NCBI RefSeq assembly: GCF_016786255.1
Contig: NZ_JADMKT010000064.1
Span: 62,001-126,000, forward strand
Direction of reading: 5' to 3'
Length of the DNA stretch: 64,000 nt
Origin: Robertkochia sediminum
Lineage (GTDB): Bacteria; Bacteroidota; Bacteroidia; Flavobacteriales; Flavobacteriaceae
The notes below the pieces were generated by a model that was not told where the DNA came from, ran no database searches, and was given only the letters and a program-made list of their open reading frames with translations. The position numbers and the translations under genes were made by a program. This document shows, piece by piece, positions 8,219-20,396 of this stretch; position 1 is the first letter of the stretch, and each line of letters begins with the position of its first letter.

Positions 8219-8695
8219 ATGAAGACAGCAGCAAGCGGTAACAGCGGTAAAGACACCTATCCTTTCAAAATAGTTAAGAAAGACGAAGGCTTACGCCTGA
8301 ACGTCATGGGCGACCATCAAACCATAAAGCTTACCGGGGAAGACACCGACGGAAAATTTACCCTGGTGGAACAAAACAACCTCCCGGGAACTCAGATCCC
8401 TATGCACTTTCACGAAAACGAAGCTGAGATCTTTAAAGTAGAATCGGGAGAAGTTATCTTTTCCCTGCCAAAAAAAACCTTTACCCTGAGGGCAGGAGAA
8501 ATGATCTACCTCCCTCCGCTAACACCACACGGCTTTCACGTAAGTGGCGACAGCCCTGCCAGGGTTTCACTAAGCATTTATCCATCAGGGATCGAAGGGA
8601 TGTTCCGGGAACTCAGTGCACTCCCGGAAGGCCCACCCGATTTTGCAAGGATCACGGAGATCTGCGGAAATTATGGGGTACGTTTTATCATGTAA
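8219..8695 (+). CDS. Cupin-domain protein
   Basis: 158 residues forming one cupin barrel. Motif 1 is PMHFHENEAEIFKVESGEV, with the two histidines and glutamate that usually hold a metal; motif 2 is AGEMIYLPPLTPHGFHV with the third histidine. No extra domain gives an enzyme or regulator identity, so the function stays unknown. No signal peptide. The 143 bases before it contain nothing I recognise. Confidence 0.82.
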   Translation: MKTAASGNSGKDTYPFKIVKKDEGLRLNVMGDHQTIKLTGEDTDGKFTLVEQNNLPGTQIPMHFHENEAEIFKVESGEVIFSLPKKTFTLRAGEMIYLPPLTPHGFHVSGDSPARVSLSIYPSGIEGMFRELSALPEGPPDFARITEICGNYGVRFIM

Positions 8696-8809
8696 TCTAC
8701 ATTACCGTAGTATTCCTTCCCGAAAGTGCTGGAATTTGAAATAAAGAGGGCTGAAAACCTCGTGAAAAGACGGCTTGTAAAATAGAGGCGGTAAAAACAG
8801 GAATACAAA

Positions 8810-8881
8810 GTAAGGCAACCTTACCTACTCACTACTAACCACTACTAACCACTACTAACCACTACCTACTCACTTCCAAAA
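8810..8881 (-). repeat. Three exact 10-mers and a short hairpin behind the DUF3467 gene
   Basis: ACTACTAACC occurs three times in tandem at 8831-8860, with related partial units to 8875. On the minus strand this reads as GGTTAGTAGT units starting just after the DUF3467 stop, i.e. purine-rich in that gene's sense direction, as in the other arrays. A hairpin GTAAGG-CAA-CCTTAC lies at 8810-8824. The remaining bases 8696-8809 hold a long-range inverted repeat GTATTCC (8710-8716)/GGAATAC (8800-8806) and no gene. Confidence 0.65.
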
Positions 8882-9196
8882 TCACGCCTCTCCCGTAGGC
8901 CCAAAATTCATAGGCACCGGTGGCTGGTCGTAATCTTTGATCTCGCCGTGAGCCTGCTCAAATCGGTGTACGTTATCGGCCAACGCCTTTAAGAAACGCT
9001 TGGCGTGTTGTGGGGTGAGTATGATACGGCTCTTTACCTTAGCCTTAGGCTTTCCGGGCATGATGTTCACAAAATCTACAACGAACTCCGAAACCGAATG
9101 GTTTATAATGGCCAGGTTAGAATAAGTTCCTTCTGCTACCTGCTCGTCGAGTTCTATATTGATCTGTCCTTTATTTTGTTCTTTCTTATCGCTCAT
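8882..9196 (-). CDS. DUF3467-family protein
   Basis: 104 residues, small acidic-to-neutral cytosolic protein of the DUF3467 family: NIELDEQVAEGTYSNLAIINHS, then EFVVDFVNIMPG and VKSRIILTPQHAKRFLKALADNV. It lies just behind rpoC in the same direction, a common arrangement in this group, but separated from it by a strong terminator (9237-9270). Function unknown; the link to transcription is only positional. Confidence 0.85.
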   Translation of the reverse strand: MSDKKEQNKGQINIELDEQVAEGTYSNLAIINHSVSEFVVDFVNIMPGKPKAKVKSRIILTPQHAKRFLKALADNVHRFEQAHGEIKDYDQPPVPMNFGPTGEA

Positions 9197-9236
9197 GGGT
9201 ACGTATTAATTTGTGTTTAAAGTTAAGTATAATCCA

Positions 9237-9270
9237 AAAAAATACCCCGGCCAAAACCGGGGTATTCATT
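9237..9270 (-). terminator. Intrinsic terminator of rpoC
   Basis: Stem ATACCCCGG with CCGGGGTAT around a short A-rich loop. On the minus strand it is followed by a run of seven T, so it ends the rpoBC message coming from the right. Confidence 0.9.
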
Positions 9271-9290
9271 GAAATTATATAAGGATGATC

Positions 9291-12200
9291 TTAGAAGTTC
9301 ACTTCCGGCTTCTTATGCGCCATGATCTCTTCGTATTCTTCCTTAGATCCTACGATGATGTTATCATAGTCTCTCATACCGGTACCGGCTGGGATCTTAT
9401 GACCAACGATCACGTTCTCTTTGAGTCCTTCAAGGTTATCTACCTTACCGTTTACTGCAGCCTCGTTAAGTACCTTAGTGGTTTCCTGGAAGGAAGCCGC
9501 TGAGATGAACGATTTGGTTTGCAGCGACGCTCTGGTAATACCTTGCAGAATTGGCGTTGCTACTGCAGGAACAGCTTCTCTTGCCGTTACCAGTGCCTTA
9601 TCTGCACGTCTCAGGATAGAGTTCTCATCTCTGAGTTCACGTGGCGTAATGATCTGACCAGGCTTCAGTCTTTCTGAATCTCCTGCATCTTCTACCACTT
9701 TCATTCCAAAGATCCTGTCGTTCTCTTCGATAAAGTCGTCTTTGTGAACCAGTTGTTGCTCGAGGAAGATGGTATCTCCCGAATCATTGATTCGTACTTT
9801 ACGCATCATCTGGCGAACAACCACCTCAAAGTGCTTATCGTTGATCTTCACCCCTTGTAAACGATATACTTCCTGTACTTCGTTCACCAGGTACTGTTGT
9901 ACGGCAGAAGGCCCTTTAATTCTCAGGATATCCTCAGGAGTTACCGAACCGTCTGATAGCGGCATACCGGCACGAACGTAGTCGTTCTCCTGTACGAGGA
10001 TCTGGTTAGAGAGTTTAACAAGGTACTTCTTGATCTCTCCGAGTTTAGACTCAACGATGATCTCGCGGTTACCACGCTTGATCTTACCGAATGAAACCAC
10101 ACCGTCGATCTCTGATACTACGGCCGGGTTCGATGGGTTACGCGCTTCGAAAAGCTCGGTTACCCTTGGAAGACCACCGGTAATATCTCCTGCCTTAGAC
10201 GACTTACGAGGGATCTTAACAAGGATCTTACCTTCTTTGATCTTCTCGTTGTCATCTACCATAAGGTGAGCACCAACAGGAAGGTTATAGGAACGCATCA
10301 CTTCTCCTTTTGCATCTTTAATATGCAGGGTCGGGATGAGTTTCTTGTTTCTCGATTCAGAGATCACCTTCTCCTGGAATCCGGTTTGCTCATCGATCTC
10401 CACCTGGTAAGTAACACCTTGCTCGATGTTCTCATAACCAACGTTTCCGGAGAATTCAGAGATGATCACCGCGTTATACGGATCCCACTGACAAACCACA
10501 TCACCTTTCTCAAGGGTCTGACCTTCTTTAACGAAGATCTGCGAACCGTAAGGTACGTTGTTGGTACCCAGGGTAATTCCGGTTTTCTCATCGATAAATT
10601 TCACCTCTGCCGTTCTGGAGATCACGATATCCACTTTGTTTCCTTCGCTGTCTTCTCCTTTTACGGTCTTCAGGTCCTCGATCTCGATCTTCGACTTGAA
10701 GCGGGCAATGATCTTGTTCTCCTCAGAGATGTTCCCCGCAATACCCCCTACGTGGAAGGTACGCAGTGTAAGCTGTGTTCCGGGCTCCCCAATAGACTGG
10801 GCAGCTACAACACCTACAGCCTCACCTCGCTGAACCATCTTACCGGTAGCCAGGTTTCGTCCGTAACACTTAGAACAAATTCCCTGCTTAGCCTCACAGG
10901 TAAGTGGCGAACGCACTTCTACGCGCTCAACCGGAGAAGCTTCGATCTTTTTCATCGTTACCTCATCGATCTCTTCACCTGCTCCAACAAGGAGTTCTTC
11001 GGTAAGCGGATCGTATACATCGTGAAGCGATACACGACCGAGGATACGTTCTCCAAGGCTTTCTACCACTTCTTCGTTCTTCTTCAATGGAGCAACCTCC
11101 ACACCTCTAAGCGTACCACAATCTTCTGAGTTCACGATAACGTCTTGTGAAACGTCAACCAGACGACGGGTCAGATAACCTGCATCTGCCGTCTTAAGTG
11201 CCGTATCCGCAAGTCCTTTACGGGCACCGTGAGTCGAAATAAAGTACTCGAGGATGGAAAGACCTTCCTTAAAGTTCGAAAGGATGGGGTTCTCAATAAT
11301 TTCACCACCACCGGCAGTCGATTTCTTCGGTTTTGCCATCAGACCTCGCATCCCGGTAAGCTGACGGATCTGCTCTTTAGATCCCCTCGCTCCCGAGTCA
11401 AGCATCATAAATACCGAGTTAAATCCTTGGTTATCCTCGCGGATACGCTTCATGGCAAGCTCGGTAAGCATGGCATTGGTAGAGGTCCATACGTCGATCA
11501 CCTGGTTATAACGCTCGTTATTAGTGATAAGACCCATGTTATAGTTCATCATAATACCGTCTACCTGGCCGTTGGCCTCCTCGATCATACCCTGCTTTTC
11601 TGCAGGAATGATGATATCTCCAAGTGAGAATGACAATCCGCCTTTGAATGCGAAGTTGTATCCCATGTTCTTGATCTTATCAAGGAAATCGGCAGTTGTA
11701 GGTACGTCGGTAGCCTTAAGGATGTTACCAATAATATCACGAAGCGATTTCTTGGTCAGCAGTTCGTTAACGAACCCGGCACTCTCAGGCACCACCTGGT
11801 TGAACAGGATACGTCCTACGGTAGTTTCAATGATCTTGTAAACAAGCTCTCCCTCTTCGTTGAAGTCCTTGGCACGCACTTTTACAAAGGCGTTCAGGGC
11901 AACACGCTTCTCATTGAAGGCGATATTCACCTCTTCTGCAGAATAGAAGGTAAGTCCTTCTCCTTTGATCGGCTGCTCAGGGGTCGACCTACGACCTTTG
12001 GTCATATAGTACAGCCCCAGTACCATATCCTGTGAAGGTACGGTAATTGGCGAACCATTCGCAGGGTTCAGGATGTTGTGAGAGGCAAGCATCAATAACT
12101 GTGCTTCCAGGATCGCCTCCGGTCCTAACGGAAGGTGAACAGCCATCTGGTCACCGTCAAAGTCGGCGTTAAATGCCGTACATACTAACGGGTGCAGCTG

Positions 12201-13592
12201 GATCGCTTTTCCTTCGATCAATTTAGGCTGGAAGGCCTGGATACCCAAACGGTGAAGTGTGGGGGCCCGGTTAAGCAGTACCGGATGTCCTTTAAGTACG
12301 TTCTCAAGGATATCCCAAACTACAGGCTCGCGCTTGTCGATAATTTTCTTGGCCGACTTAACGGTCTTCACAATACCTCTTTCGATAAGCTTTCTGATCA
12401 CGAAAGGCTTGTAAAGCTCGGCAGCCATATTCTTAGGCAGACCACACTCATAGAGTTTCAGCTCAGGACCTACAACGATAACCGAACGTGCCGAATAGTC
12501 AACACGCTTACCGAGGAGGTTCTGACGGAAACGACCTTGCTTACCTTTCAGGGAGTCTGAAAGTGATTTAAGTGGTCTGTTTGATTCTGTTTTAACCGCA
12601 GAAGACTTACGGGTGTTGTCGAAGAGCGAGTCTACAGATTCCTGCAGCATACGCTTCTCGTTTCTAAGGATCACCTCAGGAGCTTTGATCTCCATAAGAC
12701 GCTTCAAACGATTGTTTCTGATGATCACCCTTCTGTAGAGGTCATTCAGATCGGAAGTCGCAAAACGACCACCGTCAAGTGGCACCAACGGACGTAATTC
12801 CGGCGGAATTACAGGAACCACCTTCATGATCATCCACTCCGGATTGTTTTCGCGGTTCTTCTGAGAATCACGGAAAGCCTCAACTACCTGAAGACGCTTA
12901 AGCGCTTCGGTCTTACGCTGCTTCGAGGTTTCGTTGTGTGCTTTGTGTCTCAGCTCATATGAAAGGGCGTCAAGATCGATGCGTTGAAGCAGTTCGATCA
13001 AACACTCAGCTCCCATCTTAGCGATGAACTTGTTCGGATCGGAGTCGTCCAGGTACTGGTTCTCCATAGGGATCGAGTCGAGAATGTTCAGGTACTCCTC
13101 TTCAGTAAGGAAGTCCATTTTCTCAACAGGATCACCGTCGGCATTCTTAGCGATACCGGGTTGAATTACTACGTAACGCTCGTAGTAAATGATCATATCA
13201 AGTTTCTTGGATGGCAACCCAAGAAGGTAACCAATCTTGTTTGGTAAGGAACGGAAATACCAGATATGTGCTACAGGTACTACCAGGTTAATGTGACCTA
13301 CTCTGTCTCTACGTACCTTTTTCTCGGTAACTTCAACTCCACATCGATCACAAACAATACCCTTGTAACGAATTCGCTTATACTTACCGCAGGCACACTC
13401 ATAATCCTTTACAGGACCAAAGATGCGCTCACAGAACAGACCGTCACGCTCTGGCTTATGGGTACGGTAGTTAATGGTTTCCGGCTTGAGCACCTCTCCT
13501 CTGGATTCCGCCAGAATGGCTTCGGGAGATGACAGACCGATCGAGATCTTGTTAAATCTCTGTACTGTATTCTTATCTTTATTTCTAGCCAT
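9291..13592 (-). CDS. rpoC: RNA polymerase beta' subunit
   Basis: 1433 residues, full length. The N-terminal zinc ribbon ([20 protein letters not shown]), the catalytic NADFDGDQM loop at 475-483 that binds the active-site magnesium, and the second zinc site ([13 protein letters not shown]) are intact, as is the trigger-loop region. Together with RpoB it forms the catalytic core. It follows rpoB with an 83-base spacer that carries a hairpin and is ended by the terminator at 9237-9270. Confidence 0.99.
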   Translation of the reverse strand: MARNKDKNTVQRFNKISIGLSSPEAILAESRGEVLKPETINYRTHKPERDGLFCERIFGPVKDYECACGKYKRIRYKGIVCDRCGVEVTEKKVRRDRVGHINLVVPVAHIWYFRSLPNKIGYLLGLPSKKLDMIIYYERYVVIQPGIAKNADGDPVEKMDFLTEEEYLNILDSIPMENQYLDDSDPNKFIAKMGAECLIELLQRIDLDALSYELRHKAHNETSKQRKTEALKRLQVVEAFRDSQKNRENNPEWMIMKVVPVIPPELRPLVPLDGGRFATSDLNDLYRRVIIRNNRLKRLMEIKAPEVILRNEKRMLQESVDSLFDNTRKSSAVKTESNRPLKSLSDSLKGKQGRFRQNLLGKRVDYSARSVIVVGPELKLYECGLPKNMAAELYKPFVIRKLIERGIVKTVKSAKKIIDKREPVVWDILENVLKGHPVLLNRAPTLHRLGIQAFQPKLIEGKAIQLHPLVCTAFNADFDGDQMAVHLPLGPEAILEAQLLMLASHNILNPANGSPITVPSQDMVLGLYYMTKGRRSTPEQPIKGEGLTFYSAEEVNIAFNEKRVALNAFVKVRAKDFNEEGELVYKIIETTVGRILFNQVVPESAGFVNELLTKKSLRDIIGNILKATDVPTTADFLDKIKNMGYNFAFKGGLSFSLGDIIIPAEKQGMIEEANGQVDGIMMNYNMGLITNNERYNQVIDVWTSTNAMLTELAMKRIREDNQGFNSVFMMLDSGARGSKEQIRQLTGMRGLMAKPKKSTAGGGEIIENPILSNFKEGLSILEYFISTHGARKGLADTALKTADAGYLTRRLVDVSQDVIVNSEDCGTLRGVEVAPLKKNEEVVESLGERILGRVSLHDVYDPLTEELLVGAGEEIDEVTMKKIEASPVERVEVRSPLTCEAKQGICSKCYGRNLATGKMVQRGEAVGVVAAQSIGEPGTQLTLRTFHVGGIAGNISEENKIIARFKSKIEIEDLKTVKGEDSEGNKVDIVISRTAEVKFIDEKTGITLGTNNVPYGSQIFVKEGQTLEKGDVVCQWDPYNAVIISEFSGNVGYENIEQGVTYQVEIDEQTGFQEKVISESRNKKLIPTLHIKDAKGEVMRSYNLPVGAHLMVDDNEKIKEGKILVKIPRKSSKAGDITGGLPRVTELFEARNPSNPAVVSEIDGVVSFGKIKRGNREIIVESKLGEIKKYLVKLSNQILVQENDYVRAGMPLSDGSVTPEDILRIKGPSAVQQYLVNEVQEVYRLQGVKINDKHFEVVVRQMMRKVRINDSGDTIFLEQQLVHKDDFIEENDRIFGMKVVEDAGDSERLKPGQIITPRELRDENSILRRADKALVTAREAVPAVATPILQGITRASLQTKSFISAASFQETTKVLNEAAVNGKVDNLEGLKENVIVGHKIPAGTGMRDYDNIIVGSKEEYEEIMAHKKPEVNF

Positions 13593-13640
13593 AATAAATG
13601 GTGATAATGAATTAAGTGTAATTTAAATTACGTTTTAAAC

Positions 13641-13666
13641 CGCTGTCCCCGGTAAAGGAGACAGCG
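13641..13666 (-). other. Hairpin in the rpoB-rpoC spacer
   Basis: CGCTGTC pairs with GACAGCG around a 12-nt loop. On the minus strand no T-run follows, so termination is unlikely; RNA processing or stabilisation of the rpoC part of the message is more plausible. Confidence 0.5.
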
Positions 13667-13675
13667 ATCCAAAAT

Positions 13676-16600
13676 TTATTCTTCTAATCTGATGTCGAGT
13701 CCGAGACCTTTAAGTTCATGCATCAATACATTGAACGATTCAGGTAATCCCGGTTCCGGCATGGTTTCTCCTTTTACGATCGACTCGTAAGTCTTGGCTC
13801 TACCAATTACATCATCAGATTTAACGGTCAAGATCTCTCTAAGCGTGCTCGATGCACCGTAAGCCTCAAGGGCCCACACCTCCATCTCACCAAAACGCTG
13901 ACCCCCGAACTGTGCTTTACCTCCAAGAGGTTGTTGGGTAATGAGCGAGTATGGTCCGATAGAACGGGCGTGCATCTTATCATCCACCATGTGACCTAGT
14001 TTAAGCATGTAAATCACACCAACTGTAGCAGCCTGGTCAAAACGCTCCCCGGTACCTCCGTCGTAGAGGTGGGTGTGACCGAAACGTGGAATTCCGGCCT
14101 CATCTGTAAGTTCATTGATCTGATCCAGAGATGCTCCGTCAAAGATCGGGGTAGCAAACTTCTTACCGAGTTTCTTACCAGCCCATCCAAGAACGGTCTC
14201 ATAGATCTGTCCGATGTTCATACGCGATGGTACCCCTAGTGGGTTAAGAACGATATCTACAGGAGTACCGTCTTCTAAGAACGGCATATCCTCCTCACGT
14301 ACGATACGCGCTACAATACCCTTGTTACCGTGGCGTCCTGCCATCTTATCACCTACTTTAAGCTTACGCTTTTTGGCGATATAAACCTTAGCAAGCTTCA
14401 TGATCCCTGCAGGAAGTTCATCACCGACAGAGATGGTAAACTTATCTCTTCTCAGTGCCCCTTGCAGGTCATTCAATTTGATCTTATAGTTGTGCAGAAG
14501 ATCATTGATCAATGCATTGGTCTCATCGTCGGTAGTCCAGGTTCCGCTCACCAGGTGGGCGAAATCGTCTACGGCGTTAAGCATCTTCAGGGTGTACTTT
14601 TTCCCTTTTGGAAGTACCTCTTCTCCAAGGTCGTTAAATACCCCTTGCGAGGTCTTACCGTTTACAATAGAGAACAGTTTTTCTACCAATACATCTTTCA
14701 GCTGACTGAACTTGGTTTCGTATTCCAGTTCCAGTTTCGCGATATCTTCCTTATCCTTAGCGCGCTTGCGCTTGTCTTTAATAGCTCTCGAGAACAACTT
14801 CTTGTCGATAACTACCCCGTTAAGCGATGGAGAAGCCTTAAGAGAGGCGTCTTTAACATCACCTGCCTTATCACCAAAGATGGCGCGAAGCAGTTTTTCT
14901 TCAGGAGTCGGATCAGATTCTCCCTTAGGAGTGATCTTACCGATAAGAATGTCGCCAGGGGTTACCTCGGCTCCGATTCTGATCATACCGTTCTCATCGA
15001 GTTCCTTGGTCGCTTCTTCCGATACGTTAGGAATATCGTTGGTAAGCTCCTCTGCTCCGAGTTTGGTATCTCTCACTTCAAGCGAGTACTCATCGATGTG
15101 GATCGAAGTAAAGATATCTTCTCTTACCACCTTCTCTGAGATCACGATCGCATCCTCGAAGTTATATCCTTTCCAAGGCATGAAGGCCACCTGAAGGTTT
15201 CTACCTAGTGCAAGTTCTCCTTGCTGTGTAGCATACCCTTCACAAAGTACCTGTCCTTTCTTAACGCGATCGCCTTTCCTTACGTTAGGCTTCAGGTTAA
15301 TAGAGGTACCCTGGTTGGTCTTACGGAATTTTACGAGATCATAGGTCTTGTAATCATCGTCGAAACTTACCAATCTGTCCGTATCGGTACGATCGTACTT
15401 GATCACAATTTTCTTTGCATCTACGTAATCTACTTCTCCGTCGCCTTCAGCATTTACAAGTACCCTCGAATCTGAGGCTACCTGACGCTCTAATCCGGTA
15501 CCTACGATAGGTGAATCAGGACGCAAAAGCGGTACTGCCTGGCGCATCATGTTGGATCCCATCAGGGCACGGTTCGCATCATCGTGTTCCAGGAACGGAA
15601 TAAGCGATGCCGAGATGGAAGCGATCTGGTTAGGAGCAACGTCGGTGTAGTCTACCTCTGAAGGATCAACCACCGGGAAGTCACCTTCCTCACGTGCAAT
15701 AACCTTATCATTTTCAATAGTCCCATCGTCTGTCAATGGAATGTTTGCCTGAGCAATTTTCTTACCTTCTTCTTCTTCCGCACTCAGGTAAAGCACTTCA
15801 CCGAGGTTCACCTTACCTTCCTTAACCGTACGGTAAGGGGTTTCGATGAATCCCATATTGTTCACTTTCGCGAATACAGAAAGAGAAGAGATCAGACCAA
15901 TGTTCGGTCCTTCAGGGGTTTCGATCGGACAAAGACGACCGTAGTGCGTATAGTGAACGTCACGCACCTCGAATCCTGCGCGTTCTCTGGAAAGACCACC
16001 TGGTCCGAGTGCAGAAAGACGACGCTTGTGCGTGATCTCTGCCAGCGGGTTGGTCTGGTCCATGAACTGAGACAACTGGTTGGTTCCGAAGAACGAGTTG
16101 ATCACCGACGACAGGGTCTTGGCGTTGATCAGATCGATAGGTGTAAACACCTCGTTATCACGAACGTTCATTCGTTCGCGGATCGTTCTCGCCATACGAG
16201 CCAATCCTACACCGAACTGGGTAGAAAGCTGCTCTCCAACAGTACGTACACGACGGTTGGAAAGGTGGTCGATATCATCGATCTCTGCCTTAGAGTTTAT
16301 AAGCTCGATAAGGTACTTGATAATGGTAATGATATCCTGCTTGGTAAGCACCTGCTTATCCATATCGATATCAAGACCGAGCTTCTTGTTCATTCTGTAA
16401 CGTCCTACCTCACCGAGGTTGTAACGCTGATCAGAGAAGAAGAGCTTATCGATGATACCACGAGCGGTTTCCTCATCTGGCGGTTCTGCATTACGCAGCT
16501 GTCTGTATATATGTTCTACAGCCTCTTTTTCAGAGTTTGTAGGGTCTTTTTGGAGGGTATTGTAAATAATGGCATAATCTCCGGTCTGGCTATCCTCCTT

Positions 16601-17485
16601 GTGAAGAAGAATGGTCTTCACATCGGTATCCAGGATCTCGTCTAGGTGATCTTTCTCAAGGATGGTATCCCTGTCAAGGATGATCTCGTTACGTTCGATC
16701 GATACAACCTCACCTGTATCCTCGTCTACAAAATCTTCATGCCATGTTTTAAGCACACGGGCCGCAAGTTTACGTCCGAGTACTTTCTTAAGTCCGGTCT
16801 TAGTCACCTTAACCTCTTCTGCAAGGTCAAAGATCTCAAGGATGTCCTTATCACGCTCGAATCCGATAGCGCGGAAAAGGGTAGTTACCGGTAATTTCTT
16901 TTTACGATCGATATAGGCGTACATCACGCTGTTGATATCGGTCGCGAATTCGATCCATGAACCTTTAAAAGGAATTACCCTGGCCGAATATAGTTTGGTA
17001 CCGTTCGCGTGGAATGATTGTCCAAAGAACACACCTGGTGAACGGTGCAACTGAGACACTACCACACGCTCTGCTCCATTGATCACAAAAGTACCACTGG
17101 GAGTCATGTAAGGGATCGTTCCCAGATATACGTCTTGCACGATCGTTTCGAAATCTTCGTGCTCAGGATCTGTACAATAGAGCTTAAGACGAGCTTTAAG
17201 GGGTACACTGTAGGTAAGTCCTCTTTCGATACACTCCTGGATGGAGTAACGTGGAGGATCAATAAAGTAGTCTAAGAATTCGAGTACAAATTGATTGCGC
17301 GTATCAGTAATGGGGAAGTTCTCCATGAAGGTGTTGTAAAGACCTTCGTTACCTCGCTCTTCAGATTTGGTTTCCAGCTGGAAGAAGTCCTGGAACGACT
17401 TAATCTGAATGTCCAAGAAATCCGGGTAGTCCGGAGTGCTTTTTGCTGAGGCGAAATTAATTCTTTCAGTCTGATTTGTGAACAT
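13676..17485 (-). CDS. rpoB: RNA polymerase beta subunit
   Basis: 1269 residues from ATG at 17485 ([11 protein letters not shown]); a TTG codon directly before is less likely. The rifampicin pocket [20 protein letters not shown] with downstream [17 protein letters not shown] matches the susceptible consensus at the Asp, His and Ser positions most often mutated, so no resistance is expected. The C-terminal [24 protein letters not shown] is intact. It forms the polymerase core with RpoC. A large hairpin lies between rplL and this gene. Confidence 0.99.
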   Translation of the reverse strand: MFTNQTERINFASAKSTPDYPDFLDIQIKSFQDFFQLETKSEERGNEGLYNTFMENFPITDTRNQFVLEFLDYFIDPPRYSIQECIERGLTYSVPLKARLKLYCTDPEHEDFETIVQDVYLGTIPYMTPSGTFVINGAERVVVSQLHRSPGVFFGQSFHANGTKLYSARVIPFKGSWIEFATDINSVMYAYIDRKKKLPVTTLFRAIGFERDKDILEIFDLAEEVKVTKTGLKKVLGRKLAARVLKTWHEDFVDEDTGEVVSIERNEIILDRDTILEKDHLDEILDTDVKTILLHKEDSQTGDYAIIYNTLQKDPTNSEKEAVEHIYRQLRNAEPPDEETARGIIDKLFFSDQRYNLGEVGRYRMNKKLGLDIDMDKQVLTKQDIITIIKYLIELINSKAEIDDIDHLSNRRVRTVGEQLSTQFGVGLARMARTIRERMNVRDNEVFTPIDLINAKTLSSVINSFFGTNQLSQFMDQTNPLAEITHKRRLSALGPGGLSRERAGFEVRDVHYTHYGRLCPIETPEGPNIGLISSLSVFAKVNNMGFIETPYRTVKEGKVNLGEVLYLSAEEEEGKKIAQANIPLTDDGTIENDKVIAREEGDFPVVDPSEVDYTDVAPNQIASISASLIPFLEHDDANRALMGSNMMRQAVPLLRPDSPIVGTGLERQVASDSRVLVNAEGDGEVDYVDAKKIVIKYDRTDTDRLVSFDDDYKTYDLVKFRKTNQGTSINLKPNVRKGDRVKKGQVLCEGYATQQGELALGRNLQVAFMPWKGYNFEDAIVISEKVVREDIFTSIHIDEYSLEVRDTKLGAEELTNDIPNVSEEATKELDENGMIRIGAEVTPGDILIGKITPKGESDPTPEEKLLRAIFGDKAGDVKDASLKASPSLNGVVIDKKLFSRAIKDKRKRAKDKEDIAKLELEYETKFSQLKDVLVEKLFSIVNGKTSQGVFNDLGEEVLPKGKKYTLKMLNAVDDFAHLVSGTWTTDDETNALINDLLHNYKIKLNDLQGALRRDKFTISVGDELPAGIMKLAKVYIAKKRKLKVGDKMAGRHGNKGIVARIVREEDMPFLEDGTPVDIVLNPLGVPSRMNIGQIYETVLGWAGKKLGKKFATPIFDGASLDQINELTDEAGIPRFGHTHLYDGGTGERFDQAATVGVIYMLKLGHMVDDKMHARSIGPYSLITQQPLGGKAQFGGQRFGEMEVWALEAYGASSTLREILTVKSDDVIGRAKTYESIVKGETMPEPGLPESFNVLMHELKGLGLDIRLEE

Positions 17486-17549
17486 CAATGGACAGTATTA
17501 TGATTAAAATAAACGTTAACTTACGCATATAAATATATATACGCAAAAG

Positions 17550-17590
17550 GGTTTAGGTCTAAACCCCACTTTCGGGGTAAGACCTAAACC
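17550..17590 (-). promoter_or_regulatory. Large hairpin between rplL and rpoB, attenuator-like
   Basis: GGTTTAGGTC (17550-17559) pairs perfectly with GACCTAAACC (17581-17590), with an inner stem ACCCC/GGGGT. On the minus strand it is followed by a short CCTTTT stretch. The site corresponds to the rplL-rpoB attenuator of enterobacteria, which lowers rpoBC expression relative to ribosomal proteins. The weak T-run suggests partial termination. Confidence 0.6.
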
Positions 17591-17621
17591 GTATTTTTAC
17601 AGCTTGCGCTGTAGAGCAAAA

Positions 17622-17999
17622 TTACTTCACTTCTACTTCAGCACCAGCCTCTTCTAAAGACTTCTTAAGACCTTCAGCCTCGTCTTTAGAGATACCTTCT
17701 TTGATAGCTTTAGGAGCGCCATCTACCATTTCTTTAGCATCTTTAAGCCCAAGACCGGTAAGCTCTTTTACAAGCTTAACAACAGCAAGCTTAGATGATC
17801 CAGCTGACTTAAGGATAACGTCAAATTCAGTTTTCTCCTCAGCAGCTTCTCCACCACCAGCGGCAGCACCACCAGCAACAGCTACTGCAGCAGCAGCAGG
17901 CTCGATACCATATTCTTCTTTAAGGATGTCAGCTAACTCGTTTACTTCTTTAACGGTTAGGTTAACCAATTGTTCTGCAAAATCTTTCAAATCTGCCAT
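17622..17999 (-). CDS. rplL: Ribosomal protein bL12 (L7/L12)
   Basis: 125 residues. N-terminal dimerisation segment, an alanine/glycine hinge at about 37-50, and the C-terminal factor-binding domain with [28 protein letters not shown]. It forms the ribosomal stalk that recruits EF-Tu and EF-G. Follows rplJ, as in most bacteria. Confidence 0.98.
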   Translation of the reverse strand: MADLKDFAEQLVNLTVKEVNELADILKEEYGIEPAAAAVAVAGGAAAGGGEAAEEKTEFDVILKSAGSSKLAVVKLVKELTGLGLKDAKEMVDGAPKAIKEGISKDEAEGLKKSLEEAGAEVEVK

Positions 18000-18050
18000 T
18001 TTCTATCGTTTTTAATGTAAATTTTTAATATAATAGTTTAAAGTGCGTTC

Positions 18051-18572
18051 TTAGGACTCTTTTTCTGAAAGGGTCTTCAGGATACCTGCCAGTTTACCAC
18101 CACCACTCTTAAGTCCGCTAATAACGTTCTTAGCAGGTGATTGTAGCAATCCGATGATATCTCCGATAACTTCTTCTTTCGACTTGATCGCTACCAGGGT
18201 CTCAAGCTGCTCGTCTCCGATAAAGATAGCCTCTTCGATGAAGGCACCTTTAAGTAGAGGTTTTTCAGATTTCTTTCTGAAATTCTTGATCAGCTTCGCC
18301 GGAGCATTTCCAGTTTCCGAAAGCATCAGAGAGGTATTTCCTTTCAAGGTAGAAGGAAGTTCTCCGAAATCCTTATCAGAAGCTTCCATTGCTTTTGCAA
18401 GCAAGGTATTCTTAACAACTGCGAGTTTGATGTTCGCTTTAAAACAAGCTCTTCTTAGGTTAGAGGTTGTTTGAGCGTCTAATCCTGATATATCTGCGAG
18501 GTAGATCACCCCACTATCAGCTAACTGTGCAGTCAAATCTTCTATTACCGTTAACTTTTCTTCTCTAGTCAT
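18051..18572 (-). CDS. rplJ: Ribosomal protein uL10
   Basis: 173 residues; anchors the bL12 dimers to 23S rRNA. N-terminal RNA-binding half includes YLADISGLDAQTTSNLRRACFKANIKLAVVKNTL; the C-terminal helix binds bL12. The spacer after rplA is only 25 bases, too short for the long autoregulatory L10 leader known in enterobacteria. Confidence 0.98.
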   Translation of the reverse strand: MTREEKLTVIEDLTAQLADSGVIYLADISGLDAQTTSNLRRACFKANIKLAVVKNTLLAKAMEASDKDFGELPSTLKGNTSLMLSETGNAPAKLIKNFRKKSEKPLLKGAFIEEAIFIGDEQLETLVAIKSKEEVIGDIIGLLQSPAKNVISGLKSGGGKLAGILKTLSEKES

Positions 18573-18597
18573 GATCTCAAAAATTTATAACTGCCAA

Positions 18598-19287
18598 TTA
18601 AACTGCTTTAGGATCAACAGGCACTCCGGGACTCATCGTGCTCGACATAGCGATGCTCTTGATGTAAGTACCCTTAGCCGCAGTTGGCTTAAGCTTAATT
18701 AAAGTTTGAATTAATTCGTTCGCGTTTCCGGCGATCTTCTCAGCAGAGAAAGATGCTTTACCGATAGAAGCGTGTACGATTCCGGTCTTATCTACTTTGA
18801 AGTCGATCTTACCAGCTTTAACTTCTCCTACCGCCTTAGCTACATCCATAGTAACCGTACCGGTCTTTGGGTTAGGCATCAAACCTCTTGGTCCGAGGAT
18901 ACGTCCGAGTGGCCCAAGTTTACCCATAACGCTTGGCATAGTGATGATCACATCAACATCTGTCCAACCGTCTTTGATCTTTTGTAGATACTCATCTAAT
19001 CCAACATAGTCTGCACCAGCTTCTTTTGCTTCAGCCTCCTTATCAGGAGTAACAAGCGCAAGAACCTTAACATCTTTCCCTGTACCGTGAGGAAGGGTAA
19101 CAACCCCTCTAACCATTTGGTTAGCCTTACGTGGATCTACTCCAAGACGTACAGCGATATCTACAGATGCATCAAAGTTTACGTTAGTGATATCTTTTAC
19201 TAATTGAGACGCTTCAGAAACAGAGTACAATTTACTTCTGTCGATCTTAGCAGCTGCCTCTTTTTGTTTTTTCGTTAATCTTGCCAT
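18598..19287 (-). CDS. rplA: Ribosomal protein uL1
   Basis: 229 residues, complete. Signature [15 protein letters not shown] lies in the middle of the protein. It forms the mobile L1 stalk and, in many bacteria, represses its own rplK-rplA message. Follows rplK with a 19-base gap. Confidence 0.98.
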   Translation of the reverse strand: MARLTKKQKEAAAKIDRSKLYSVSEASQLVKDITNVNFDASVDIAVRLGVDPRKANQMVRGVVTLPHGTGKDVKVLALVTPDKEAEAKEAGADYVGLDEYLQKIKDGWTDVDVIITMPSVMGKLGPLGRILGPRGLMPNPKTGTVTMDVAKAVGEVKAGKIDFKVDKTGIVHASIGKASFSAEKIAGNANELIQTLIKLKPTAAKGTYIKSIAMSSTMSPGVPVDPKAV

Positions 19288-19306
19288 TTCCAGATACTTT
19301 TAAGAT

Positions 19307-19744
19307 TTAAAAAGGTCTTTCACCTGAAACCGTTAGACCCATTGATCTTGCGGTACCTGCAACCATGCTCATAGCTGATTCTACGGTAAACGCATTAAGA
19401 TCCTGCATTTTGTCTTCTGCGATAGCACGTACCTGATCCCAGGTTACGCTTGCTACTTTCTTACGGTTTGGCTCTCCTGAACCTTTTTTAACCTTAGCCG
19501 CTTCCATGAGCTGAACTGCCGCTGGCGGTGTCTTTACAACGAAGTCGAATGACTTATCAGAGTAAACCGTGATAACAACAGGTAAAACTTTACCTTGTTT
19601 GTCCTGTGTACGAGCATTAAACTGCTTACAGAACTCCATGATGTTAACGCCGGCAGCACCTAGAGCGGGTCCAACCGGTGGCGACGGATTCGCAGCACCT
19701 CCCCTAACTTGTAGCTTAACTACTTTACTAACTTCTTTTGCCAT
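19307..19744 (-). CDS. rplK: Ribosomal protein uL11
   Basis: 145 residues. N-terminal [29 protein letters not shown] is the factor/thiostrepton-site domain; the C-terminal part binds the GTPase-associated region of 23S rRNA. The 73-base spacer from nusG contains no clear promoter. Confidence 0.98.
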   Translation of the reverse strand: MAKEVSKVVKLQVRGGAANPSPPVGPALGAAGVNIMEFCKQFNARTQDKQGKVLPVVITVYSDKSFDFVVKTPPAAVQLMEAAKVKKGSGEPNRKKVASVTWDQVRAIAEDKMQDLNAFTVESAMSMVAGTARSMGLTVSGERPF

Positions 19745-19817
19745 TGTTTAATAGTTCAATTTAAAAATTCGAAACGCCCAATTGGAAGCCAGGCGCATCT
19801 GGTATATAATGTAACAA

Positions 19818-20369
19818 TTATATCTTCTCTACTTGCATATAGCTGAGCTCCAGCGGCGTCTTTCTTCCGAAGATCTTCACCATCACTTCCAGCTTACGCT
19901 TTTCTTCATTTACCTTCTCAACAGTTCCGTTGAAGCCGTTGAACGGCCCGTCAACAACCTTAACGGTTTCACCTATGACGTAAGGAATCGCAACATTGTC
20001 AGTTTTAACAGTAAGCTCATCGACCTTACCTAACATACGATTCACTTCCGATTTTCTCAACGGAACAGGATCTCCTCCTTTTACCTCCCCGAGAAAACCA
20101 ATAACGCCGGTGATCGATTTTATCACGTGAACAACTTCACCACCGAGGTTGGCCTTCACCATAACGTATCCCGGGAAATACACACGCTCTTTGCTGATCT
20201 TTTTCCCGTTACGGATCTGAATTACTTTCTCTGTTGGCACCAGCACTTCATCCACATAGTCAGCATAACCGTGACGCTCTACCTCTTGCTCGATGTATCC
20301 TTTCACTTTGTTTTCCTGACCGCTTACGGCTCTAACCACGTACCATTGTTTAGCTAATGCTTCTGCCAT
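19818..20369 (-). CDS. nusG: Transcription elongation/antitermination factor NusG
   Basis: 183 residues. NGN domain begins at KQWYVVRAVSGQENKVKGYIE; the KOW domain lies at the C-terminus (GETVKVVDGPFNGFNGTVEKV). It binds the RNA polymerase clamp and couples transcription to ribosomes or Rho. Lies between secE and rplK as in most bacteria. Confidence 0.98.
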   Translation of the reverse strand: MAEALAKQWYVVRAVSGQENKVKGYIEQEVERHGYADYVDEVLVPTEKVIQIRNGKKISKERVYFPGYVMVKANLGGEVVHVIKSITGVIGFLGEVKGGDPVPLRKSEVNRMLGKVDELTVKTDNVAIPYVIGETVKVVDGPFNGFNGTVEKVNEEKRKLEVMVKIFGRKTPLELSYMQVEKI

Positions 20370-20396
20370 TGCAATAGAAATGCTTTAAAATAATTC

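Noticed and set aside
9400-17300. Many long open frames on the plus strand opposite rpoC and rpoB
   Set aside because: They mirror conserved polymerase coding DNA, have no promoters and no recognisable families.
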